In this document: positions 1 to 7,815 of the stretch, one piece after another | Numbering within the stretch: position 1 is the first letter of the stretch | Layout of the letters: each line of letters opens with the position of its first letter | Assembly: GCA_020629715.1 (NCBI GenBank) | Contig: JAHDCU010000006.1 | Location: 124,001 to 188,000, forward strand | Direction: 5' to 3' | Length of the DNA: 64,000 nucleotides | Source of the DNA: Saprospiraceae bacterium | Lineage (GTDB): Bacteria; Bacteroidota; Bacteroidia; Chitinophagales; Saprospiraceae | Notes under the pieces: generated by a model | What the model was told of the DNA's origin: nothing | The model's database searches: none | Seen by the model: the letters and a program-made list of their open reading frames with translations, nothing else | Translations under genes and position numbers: made by a program

Positions 1-2522
1 CCAATGATGGAGGTATTAGGCCTTTCCCATATAGTACAGATATGAGTGTCAATCCCATGACCTATGCGACTATCGGAAGCGGTGTATCTATTCCTCATGG
101 AGTAGGATCTGTTTGGTGTACCATGTTATGGGATTTGACTTGGGCATTGATCGATGAATATGGTTTTGATCCAGATATTTATAATGGTACTGGTGGTAAT
201 AATATAGCCATGCAGCTGGTCACAGAGGGATTAAAACAGCAGCCTTGTAGTCCAGGCTTTGTAGATGGTCGAGATGGTATATTAGCTGCAGATGAACTGC
301 TTTATGGTGGGGCATATAAGTGTATCATATGGGAAGCTTTTGCGAGAAGAGGTTTGGGATATAGTGCTTCTCAAGGAAGCTCAGGAAGTGTCACAGATGG
401 TACTGAAGCATTTGATTTAAGCCCTGACTGTTCTATTCAGTTAGTGAAGACTGCGGATAAAACGAATGCAGCGCCTGGAGATAAGATTACATATACTTTG
501 ATAGCAACTAATAATACAGGTGATGTACTCAATAATGTAGTTGTCTCGGATGATATACCTGTTAATACAACATTTGATAGTGCTTTCAATAGCGGTACTA
601 TTTCAGGATCCACGGTGTCTTGGCCAGCAGTTACGTTAGCAGTTGGAGCATCAGCGCAAGTTTCGTTCACAGTTTCAGTAGATCCATTGACAGAATGTTC
701 TGTAGAAGATTTTAATGATAATATAGAGTCAGGAACTGGCCTTTGGACGGTACAAAATTCTGGTAGTAGTTCTTGGGTAGTACAGAACACAACATCAAAT
801 AGTTCATCGCAAGCCTGGTTTGCCAATGATGGAAATTCTCCTGGAGTCGCTGAGTTGATCATCTCAAATACCGTTGGTCTTACGGCAGACTCCGAGCTCA
901 GCTTTGCCCATTTTTATGATACAGAGGCTACCTGGGATGGAGGAAAGGTATGGATCAGTGACGATGAAGGATCTTCTTGGCAAGACTTGGGTCCATTTAT
1001 GACTTCAAATGGATATAATAGTACCATTTTTAATAGCGCTTCAAATCCGGCATTTTCCGGAAATAGCGGTGGATTTATCAATACTGTTGTAGATCTAAGT
1101 AGCTTTGATGGACAGCTTGTTTTGATCAGATTTGAGATGAATTGTGACCAATCTGTAGGGGGTAACGGTTGGTATATCGATGATATATTGATTAATAATC
1201 TTGCGATATATATACCTAATATTGCGGAGGTTACCGATGGAAACATCACGTCTAATGCTAGATTGAATCAACCTACTAAAATCGAGAACCCTAGCAACTT
1301 GTCTGTCGTACTAAATAAAACTGATATAAGTTGTTTTAATGAAAATGATGGTACTGCAATGGTTACGGCTAGTAGTGGTTCTGGAAATTACTCTTATAAT
1401 TGGTCTACTGGAGACGTTGCTACAAGTATCACAGGACTTACAGAAGGAAATTATGTAGTTACCGTCTCAGATGGGTTTTGCGATATTGAAAAGGAATTTT
1501 CGATCATTAATCCTCCAGAGATTTCTTTGGTCTTAAGTAGTACTGGAAGCTCAGCATCTAGCCCTGGTACAGCTACTGTACAAGGAACTGGTGGTACTGG
1601 AACATTGAGTTATTCGTGGTCAAATGGCTCTACAACTTCAACGATTACTGGTTTAGTACCAGGAATATATTCAGTTACTGCTACGGATAATGCCTCTTGT
1701 ACAAAAACAGGAACGGTTGAGGTAGAAGAGTTTACCTACTGCGGGGCCACAGTATATGATAGTGGCGGGCCTAATGGCAGTTATAGTAATCTAGAGGATA
1801 TCACTACGGTGATATGTCCAGATAATAATGCGCAAAGAATAACGCTTACATTTAACTCATTCAGCATTGAAGATGACAATTGGGATGCATTGTATATACA
1901 CAATGGTAATAGCACCAATGCTCCTTTGATTTCTAGTGGCCTCGGCTCTACACAGGCTGGTTTTCCTGCAGGTGGATTTTGGGGCAATTCTATATTTTCA
2001 ACATTTACATCCACAGATGCTACGGGATGTTTAACGATGCGGTTTTTGAGCGATCAGTTTGTTACAGGCGACGGTTGGGATGTAGATGTAAGCTGCGACC
2101 TCAGTTGTCCAATAAATCTGGTCTCTAACCTAGATAATGAGGGATATGGATCGCTGAGGCATAATATTGCTTGTCCACAAACATCTCCATTAGTTTTTGA
2201 TGCGGCGGCATTAGGAGACACGATTAAGATTGAAAATATGGAGCTCGATATCTGGCAGGATATTACCATCGATCAGCCAATAGGACAAGAAGTGATTATC
2301 CAATCTAACTTAACCCAACCTTTATTTAATATTCCGACAGGAATAACGCTCTCCATCAATGGAGCAGAAGTTATACTTGAAAGTAATGGAATATTAAACT
2401 CTGGTGACGGTATTCTTGAATCTAGAAAATTAGATATCAAATCAGATAATACAAAAGAAATGAATACTGGTACTCTACGAGTATTGCAAAATGGAGAAGT
2501 AAATGTGTTGCCTAAAGATTAG
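1..2522 (+). CDS. Large secreted M36 (fungalysin) metalloprotease with adhesive modules, 5' truncated
   Basis: The reading frame is open from the window edge (first full codon at base 3), so the ATG at 42 is internal and the signal peptide, propeptide and HExxH catalytic half lie outside. The first ~130 residues match the C-terminal part of M36 fungalysins (GVGSVWCTMLWDLTWA, LQ/QQPCSPGFVDGRD, IWEAFARRGLG). Then follow a DUF11-like repeat (VKTADKTNAAPGDKITYT), an immune-inhibitor-A/MAM-like beta domain ending GNGWYIDDI, two SprB-like repeats (SYNWSTG, SYSWSNG), a CUB-like domain (CGATVYDSGG, WDALYIHNG) and a CSLREA-like tail (NEGYGSLRHNI). The modules suggest a secreted protease that binds polymer or protein substrates. 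The C-terminus lacks an obvious T9SS sorting domain, unlike many relatives. It converges on the next gene with a 4-base overlap. Confidence 0.88.
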   Translation, partial: NDGGIRPFPYSTDMSVNPMTYATIGSGVSIPHGVGSVWCTMLWDLTWALIDEYGFDPDIYNGTGGNNIAMQLVTEGLKQQPCSPGFVDGRDGILAADELLYGGAYKCIIWEAFARRGLGYSASQGSSGSVTDGTEAFDLSPDCSIQLVKTADKTNAAPGDKITYTLIATNNTGDVLNNVVVSDDIPVNTTFDSAFNSGTISGSTVSWPAVTLAVGASAQVSFTVSVDPLTECSVEDFNDNIESGTGLWTVQNSGSSSWVVQNTTSNSSSQAWFANDGNSPGVAELIISNTVGLTADSELSFAHFYDTEATWDGGKVWISDDEGSSWQDLGPFMTSNGYNSTIFNSASNPAFSGNSGGFINTVVDLSSFDGQLVLIRFEMNCDQSVGGNGWYIDDILINNLAIYIPNIAEVTDGNITSNARLNQPTKIENPSNLSVVLNKTDISCFNENDGTAMVTASSGSGNYSYNWSTGDVATSITGLTEGNYVVTVSDGFCDIEKEFSIINPPEISLVLSSTGSSASSPGTATVQGTGGTGTLSYSWSNGSTTSTITGLVPGIYSVTATDNASCTKTGTVEVEEFTYCGATVYDSGGPNGSYSNLEDITTVICPDNNAQRITLTFNSFSIEDDNWDALYIHNGNSTNAPLISSGLGSTQAGFPAGGFWGNSIFSTFTSTDATGCLTMRFLSDQFVTGDGWDVDVSCDLSCPINLVSNLDNEGYGSLRHNIACPQTSPLVFDAAALGDTIKIENMELDIWQDITIDQPIGQEVIIQSNLTQPLFNIPTGITLSINGAEVILESNGILNSGDGILESRKLDIKSDNTKEMNTGTLRVLQNGEVNVLPKD

Positions 2523-4411
2523 TAGGCTCTAGCATCATTCTTTTCCATATAATTGATAAATGCTCTGGTGACTACTCTATTTCCTCCGGGAGTAGGGTAG
2601 TTACCAGAAAAATACCAGTCTCCACTATTATTGGGGCAAGCTATATGCAGATCATCGATGCTCTGGTAGATTACCTCTACTTCTGGTATTGTCCCTTCAG
2701 GTGTTACGATTTCTGCTATTTTCTTAGAAATTTCTTCTTGAGTAAATTGATCATAAAGCTCTTTGACCACATTCTTGATTTCAGTCCTAGGTAAATCTAC
2801 CTGCGCTTTACATTTTTGATAGCAATCATCTAGCAAATCTGTTTTTCCATGCTCTTCAAGTAAGGAGACTACAGCTCTGAATGCCACAAAGTTTTTCATT
2901 TTAGACATATCTATACCATAACAATCAGGAAATCTTATTTGTGGGGCGGAAGATACGATGATGATCTTTTTAGGCTTGAGCCTAGATACGATCTTAATGA
3001 TACTATCCCGTAGCGTGGTACCTCTTACAATGCTATCATCTACGAGTACTAGCGTATCCACATCGTTTTTTACGATTCCATAAGTAACGTCATATACATG
3101 AGATACCATATCACCACGTACGACATCATCCGCAATAAAAGTCCTCATTTTAGCGTCTTTTACCGCTATCTTCTCCACTCTAGGTTTGATACTTAATATC
3201 TCTTTGAGATCCTCTTCTTTTATCTTATTACCTAGCTTAAGTATTTTCTCTTTTTGGATACGTTCAGCTTCTTTTTGAACTCCTTCTACTAGACCGAGAA
3301 AAGCTACTTCTGCTGTATTCGGTATAAATGAAAAGACGGTATTCTTGAAGTCGTAGTCTACGGACTTGAGGACCCTCTTAGCTAGAAGTTCTCCAAGTTT
3401 TTTTCGTTCTAAGTATATATCTCGATCCGTACCTCGTGAAAAATATATTCGTTCAAATGAACATGCTGTTCTGGGTAGTTGATTTTTTACAAGTACATCT
3501 TTTATATCACCATTCTTTTTGATGATCAGTGCATGGCCACGTTCAAGTTCTTTGATCTCCGAATGATGTACATCCATAGCTGTCTGTATCGCTGGTCGCT
3601 CTGATGCTACAACAGCAATCTCATCATCATGATAGTAAAAGGCGGGTCGTATAGCACTTGCATCTCTAGTCACGAAAGCATCTCCATGACCAATCATACC
3701 AGCCATCACATAACCACCATCAAATTTTCTACATGCTCTTTGCAATAGTCTTTGAATATCTAGGTGCTCGGCTATGAGCGCATTGATTTCCATATTGGTG
3801 TAGCCCTCAGGCTTAAACCAGTTAAATAACCGCTGTACCTCTTGATCTAGAAAATGACCTATTTTTTCTAATACGGTAACGGTATCTGATTTTTCTTTTG
3901 GGTATTGACCAAAACTTAGGAGCTCTTCAAATAGCTCATCCATATTGGTCATATTGAAATTACCAGCCAATACTAGATTACGATTGATATAATTATTGGT
4001 CCTGATAAATGGATGTACGGTCTCTATGGTGTTAACTCCATGAGTGCCATATCTTAAATGACCCAGAAGCAACTCTCCAGTATATGGAATATTTTTTTGC
4101 AGCCAATGCGGATCTTGTAGTTGCTCAGGAGTAAGCCTATTAAAATGGCTAAATACCTGCTCAAAAAGATCCTTGATATATTGAGGATTATTACTTCGCT
4201 TACGGCTGATGTAGCGATTACCGGGCTCAGAATTCAGTTTGATCGTTGCAAGACCTGCACCATCCTGACCTCGGTTACGTTGCTTTTGAAGCAAGAGTTG
4301 CATTTTATTGAGGCCATACAATGCCGTACCATACTTTTGATGGTAATACTCTAGTGGTTTTAGTAATCTGATTACCGCAAGACCACATTCGTGTTTTATT
4401 TGTTCGCTCAT
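2519..4411 (-). CDS. purF: Amidophosphoribosyltransferase, long Bacteroidota form
   Basis: PurF makes 5-phosphoribosylamine from PRPP and glutamine, the first committed step of purine synthesis. I chose the start at 4411 (MSEQIKHECGLAV) because it places the Ntn cysteine (C9) just after a short propeptide. The longer frame to 4498 adds an unrelated leader. The N-terminal glutamine amidotransferase domain carries RNRGQDGAGL and GHLRYGTHG. The phosphoribosyltransferase domain has the PRPP loop VLVDDSIVRGTT near residue 450, followed by RFPDCYGIDM. At 630 aa it is longer than the classical ~460-500 aa enzyme, with an insert between the two domains (KEAERIQKEKILKLGNKI and neighbours) and a C-terminal extension. 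It may be a paralogue with a specialised role, since the rest of the pur pathway is not here. Confidence 0.85.
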   Translation of the reverse strand: MSEQIKHECGLAVIRLLKPLEYYHQKYGTALYGLNKMQLLLQKQRNRGQDGAGLATIKLNSEPGNRYISRKRSNNPQYIKDLFEQVFSHFNRLTPEQLQDPHWLQKNIPYTGELLLGHLRYGTHGVNTIETVHPFIRTNNYINRNLVLAGNFNMTNMDELFEELLSFGQYPKEKSDTVTVLEKIGHFLDQEVQRLFNWFKPEGYTNMEINALIAEHLDIQRLLQRACRKFDGGYVMAGMIGHGDAFVTRDASAIRPAFYYHDDEIAVVASERPAIQTAMDVHHSEIKELERGHALIIKKNGDIKDVLVKNQLPRTACSFERIYFSRGTDRDIYLERKKLGELLAKRVLKSVDYDFKNTVFSFIPNTAEVAFLGLVEGVQKEAERIQKEKILKLGNKIKEEDLKEILSIKPRVEKIAVKDAKMRTFIADDVVRGDMVSHVYDVTYGIVKNDVDTLVLVDDSIVRGTTLRDSIIKIVSRLKPKKIIIVSSAPQIRFPDCYGIDMSKMKNFVAFRAVVSLLEEHGKTDLLDDCYQKCKAQVDLPRTEIKNVVKELYDQFTQEEISKKIAEIVTPEGTIPEVEVIYQSIDDLHIACPNNSGDWYFSGNYPTPGGNRVVTRAFINYMEKNDARAY

Positions 4412-4630
4412 GCTGGTTACTAAGGTTGCAACGAGATAACAAAAGTAATTTAATTCGTAATAGTTTTGATAGATTGAGCTTACATTAGCAATTGTCATAC
4501 GACAAACAACTATTTTGGTGTAGAAAACATCTAATTAATAGTTATCAGTTGAGAGTTTAAAGTTTGCATCGTTCTTAAACATTGATCAACTATAAATCTT
4601 AACCAATTCAATAAACCCTAAACCAAGACT

Positions 4631-4954
4631 ATGGGCTTCTTTAGTTTCAATAAACGAGTAAAGCATCAGCAATTTGGGTATAAGCCTAGATTTTATGATC
4701 CTGCCAAGGAAGAGTTGGAAGAGCGACTACGTGGATACAGAAATAATGAAGGACTAGATGATACTGAGTTGAGTAAGGCTCGTATACGTTCAGGGCTTAG
4801 GAGTAAGTCTGGCTATGCAGAGGGCTATCGGAGTCAGCAAGTTAGAAAGTCCAATTATAGTTTGATTCTAATCATCATCACGCTTGGATTGATTACCTAT
4901 GTGGTCTTGAAGTCAGATCGTATTCTGAATATTTTGGAGCAAATATCGAACTAG
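4631..4954 (+). CDS. Small conserved Bacteroidota membrane protein
   Basis: This 107-aa protein starts MGFFSFNKRVKHQQFGYKPRFYDP and has a charged middle (EELEERLRGYR) rich in Arg, Lys and Glu. One membrane segment lies near the C-terminus (about residues 76-93, NYSLILIIITLGLITYVV) with a short tail after it. From memory, small proteins with the same F-x-Y-x-PR-[FY]-YDP...EELEERI pattern sit next to mutL in many Bacteroidota and are sometimes mislabelled as riboflavin synthase beta subunit. Nothing here resembles that enzyme. It precedes mutL by 2.9 kb in the same direction, separated by a minus-strand insertion of protease genes. Function unknown. Confidence 0.75.
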   Translation: MGFFSFNKRVKHQQFGYKPRFYDPAKEELEERLRGYRNNEGLDDTELSKARIRSGLRSKSGYAEGYRSQQVRKSNYSLILIIITLGLITYVVLKSDRILNILEQISN

Positions 4955-5122
4955 CTGAACGTGAATAATTGTTATTGTATATAATTACTCATGTTTAATA
5001 ACCTTAAAAACTTGGATAAATAGCAAGCATTCCTGAAAAAGGTAAGTAACAAAATCGAATACCTTACTTATACAAAACCGATTAAGTTTTATTTGTTGTT
5101 AAGCGGCTATCAGAAGGATTAG

Positions 5123-5170
5123 AAAAGCTAGTACTTATGCTATAGATACTTCATAAGTACCAGCTTTTTT
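5123..5170. terminator. Bidirectional intrinsic terminator
   Basis: Two arms, 5123-5139 and 5152-5168, pair over 17 positions with a single A/C mismatch. A run of T follows on the plus strand (5165-5170) and of A precedes it (T on the minus strand). It lies between the plus-strand small membrane gene and the 3' end of the minus-strand lipoprotein gene, so it can serve both. Confidence 0.75.
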
Positions 5171-5172
5171 CT

Positions 5173-5685
5173 CTACTCGTAAAATACATTAAACGATCCA
5201 TTTGTGAAATAAACGTTGTCCGGAGCAGACTCCATATATTTATCTCCAAAAAGGTCAAAAAATAATTCAAACTCTCCTTCTACGTAGTTTTGATTAGAAT
5301 CAATTTTTGTCAATTCTACAAAGTTAGATTTTTCTATATCTAAATAGTAGGTTTCTGAAATAACATCACCATCATCTATAACTCTTCGGTATATACATAA
5401 AGGAAGCACAGGAAACTCGTCGTTTATAGTACCGAATGTTTCACTTTTAACTAGCCTGTAAGGTATATTAGAAATTGTAAACGACTCTCTCCTGTTACCA
5501 TAATCATCAAAGCTAGCCATTGAAATAAAGATATTATCATTATCCTGTTTGAACGCTTTAATTTGACCCTTCCAATTAGTTTCATTCATCAAGGCAGTGG
5601 ATATACCATCAGAATAGTCAACTTCGAATTCATCATTACAGCTAAAAAGTAAAAACAAAAGAAAAAAATAAATTATCTTTTTCAT
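5173..5685 (-). CDS. Hypothetical lipoprotein
   Basis: This 170-aa protein begins with a short hydrophobic signal and a lipobox (LLFLLFSC, cysteine at residue 16), so it is probably lipid-anchored. The body is acidic and beta-rich (FEVDYSDGISTALMNETNW, YVEGEFELFFDLFG). It has no motif I can name, but the small size, TNWKG near the N-terminus and GEFE..F...G pattern resemble uncharacterised Bacteroidota lipoproteins. Its start codon overlaps the stop of the metalloprotease gene upstream by 4 bases, so the two are translationally coupled and may act together, for example as protease and inhibitor or chaperone. That role is inference only. Confidence 0.7.
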   Translation of the reverse strand: MKKIIYFFLLFLLFSCNDEFEVDYSDGISTALMNETNWKGQIKAFKQDNDNIFISMASFDDYGNRRESFTISNIPYRLVKSETFGTINDEFPVLPLCIYRRVIDDGDVISETYYLDIEKSNFVELTKIDSNQNYVEGEFELFFDLFGDKYMESAPDNVYFTNGSFNVFYE

Positions 5686-6983
5686 ATTACAAGTAATTTT
5701 TCTGTGGTTGTTATCCCATCACCATCTGTGACTCGAATAAAATAAATACCAGGGTGAGCTATTTTATGATTATAGTAATGATGTCCTCTTTCTATAAATG
5801 TATTTTTAAAAATTGTGCTTTGAAGAACTCCTGACTCCTTAAGGATATTTAAGGAGTAGTTTCCTTCTTTTAAAATTTCAACGTCTATTTCTAATAACTG
5901 ATTGGTATGAGTTGGATTACTGGTAATACTAACTATAGCATCTAACTTATTGTCGAGACTATTTCTTTCTTGAGCACAAGTAGAACCTGCCGCTTGACAT
6001 AGAATAGTGGAAGTAATACTTTCTGTAGAACTAGTAATCGAGGTACCATCACTTCCTATTGCTGTTGTTCTGAAAAATATTGTATTATCTTCTGTACAAG
6101 GCATTTGATATGAAAAAGAAGCTCCGTTGAAATAATTGTCCACAGTCCAATTGATTCCATCAATACTGTATTCCCATTCAAAAGTGAAACTTACCCCTGC
6201 GGTACTTGTATTTATAACAGCGGATAGTGAAGCATCATCACAAGGGCAGCTGCAGTTATCATTCACAATATATAAACTGGTGGGGATAAAGGTTTGCTTA
6301 AAGCTGGAAACTGTGCAAGCTGTTGATTTTAATTTATTCGCATTTTCTCTAATTCCATCCTTTCCCGTTTTTGTGCCATCATAATAAACTGAGGGATTAG
6401 AAAAGTGCTGTATTCTAGATCCCTCGTCTAAAGTATGCATAATAGTTCTTTGTTTCGAACCAAATACACAAGGGAGAAAGTTGCCTGTTTTAAATTCATG
6501 TCCATGTTCTATTCTTCCAATATTATCATTAGTTTCTTCATGTCTTGCACCAAAAAGATGGGCGACTTCATGAGCAAAGGTATATCTACCAGTTGTAGCA
6601 GCCCCCGTAGATACGACTGCATATGGTTCTTCCTCATTTGGTCCTATATCTGATACAATGCCAAACCCATCAAAATAATTCTCACCTGCTAAAAGAACTA
6701 CTATATCTGCATCATGAACATTGCGTAAATTCTCAACAATATCATTTATAGTCGTATTATCTCTTAGTCGAGTAACATCATCAAAAATGGAAAATGATTC
6801 AGTAAAATTTAGTTTTTCGATGGCTGCCAGTTCAATTCTCAATTCGCAATCGTCTACATTACTATTGAGTAAGGCCGTATTTGTTTGAGCTATTGCTAGA
6901 TTTATTCTATTTTCAACTGCATTCAATGAGCCTTCCACGTTTACTGTATTATCTGTAAAAGAACAAGACATCTTGTAGTGCAA
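5682..6983 (-). CDS. Reprolysin-type metalloprotease, catalytic and T9SS-sorting part of a frameshifted gene
   Basis: This frame holds the catalytic domain of an M12B-like zinc protease. The zinc site HEVAHLFGARH lies at residues 138-148 and the Met-turn follows in RTIMHTLDEGS. After it come a cysteine-rich beta region and a typical T9SS type A sorting domain at the C-terminus (ITSNPT, then GIYFIRV and TTEKLLVI), so the mature enzyme would be exported through the outer membrane and surface-attached or released. The frame itself has no signal peptide and only a weak TTG start at 6983. Its natural N-terminus is the overlapping frame 6941-7543, from which it is separated by an apparent one-base deletion at 6957-6960. 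It ends in a 4-base overlap with the lipoprotein gene. Confidence 0.82.
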   Translation of the reverse strand: MHYKMSCSFTDNTVNVEGSLNAVENRINLAIAQTNTALLNSNVDDCELRIELAAIEKLNFTESFSIFDDVTRLRDNTTINDIVENLRNVHDADIVVLLAGENYFDGFGIVSDIGPNEEEPYAVVSTGAATTGRYTFAHEVAHLFGARHEETNDNIGRIEHGHEFKTGNFLPCVFGSKQRTIMHTLDEGSRIQHFSNPSVYYDGTKTGKDGIRENANKLKSTACTVSSFKQTFIPTSLYIVNDNCSCPCDDASLSAVINTSTAGVSFTFEWEYSIDGINWTVDNYFNGASFSYQMPCTEDNTIFFRTTAIGSDGTSITSSTESITSTILCQAAGSTCAQERNSLDNKLDAIVSITSNPTHTNQLLEIDVEILKEGNYSLNILKESGVLQSTIFKNTFIERGHHYYNHKIAHPGIYFIRVTDGDGITTTEKLLVI

Positions 6984-7543
6984 TTGCCTAAACTTCTTGT
7001 TTCTAAAGCTATATCGCTGTAAATATCTTTACTTGTTTTCGAGCTTTTTACTGCACATTCATGAGCGTCGAATTTAGATTCATCCACATCTGCAATTACA
7101 TATGAGGAATCGCTCAACGGCAGAATTTCAAAAACCTTATCATCAACTTGTATATGCCCTATTTTTCCAGATTTGGAAGATACAATAGTAATGCTCCCGA
7201 GTTTACATAAGCAATCCTCCTTTGAACTGTTATTTTCTAATTTACCTACCCATGTATAATCTCCATCATTATTAAAGTTGACCTCAGAAGCTTTGAATAT
7301 AAGCTCATCACAGTCGTCATTAGGTATATCAACTTTGATATAACCTTCAATTTGGACTTGTTTAATTTTGCCTACAGAAGCAATGGATAAATCAATATAA
7401 AAAGGGCTTAGGAGAATGGATTTATATGTTTTTAACTCTAACTCGTTCAAACTCGATATACTTTTGTTATCGGTAGAAATAAAATAATCTTGACTCCACA
7501 AAGTTGGAGCAAGAAATAAAAGAAAAATAACCAACCTATTCAT
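6941..7543 (-). CDS. Signal peptide and propeptide of the frameshifted reprolysin-type metalloprotease
   Basis: This 200-aa frame starts with a clear signal peptide (MNRLVIFLLFLAPTLWSQ) and continues with a beta-rich region that resembles the propeptide of secreted Bacteroidota M12B-like proteases. Near its end LETRSLGNCTTRCLVL reaches the point where such proteases enter the catalytic domain (typically ...VRVLVLYT). The frame then runs out after a few residues (LQIIQ, stop). Adding one T to the run at 6957-6960 joins CLVL directly to FTDNTVNV in the other frame and makes one protein of about 620 aa. Treat both entries as one gene unless the base is confirmed. Confidence 0.75.
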   Translation of the reverse strand: MNRLVIFLLFLAPTLWSQDYFISTDNKSISSLNELELKTYKSILLSPFYIDLSIASVGKIKQVQIEGYIKVDIPNDDCDELIFKASEVNFNNDGDYTWVGKLENNSSKEDCLCKLGSITIVSSKSGKIGHIQVDDKVFEILPLSDSSYVIADVDESKFDAHECAVKSSKTSKDIYSDIALETRSLGNCTTRCLVLLQIIQ

Positions 7544-7815
7544 AATTATATAACATTATTTACCCTTACTCCCTTTATGGCGTTTCAGAAGTTTCTCCAA
7601 AAAGCGTATGTATAAAGGTGTTTTTAACAACCCTCTTAAGTTACTATTTTACCCCCCTCTGAGGCTATACCCAATAATTGGTATTTTTCACATATTAGCC
7701 TTACCGAAATCTTTAATGTGTATGTGGATAACTGGTGCAAATCAACAGTTGAGCTAGTGTTCTTCAATTAGAAAGAGTAATGTATCTTCACACCTACAGT
7801 TTGAGTGTAGAGCGA

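Noticed and set aside
437-2269. Several antisense frames of 71-141 aa opposite the M36 protease
   Set aside because: They mirror Ser/Thr/Asn-rich coding DNA, have no start context or known motif, and lie fully within a strong gene.
4631-4954. Riboflavin synthase beta subunit annotation for the 107-aa protein
   Set aside because: The protein is a short charged peptide with one membrane helix and lacks any lumazine synthase motif.
7671-7681. CCAATAATTGG palindrome upstream of mutL
   Set aside because: Short, AT-rich and without a promoter in register; likely chance.
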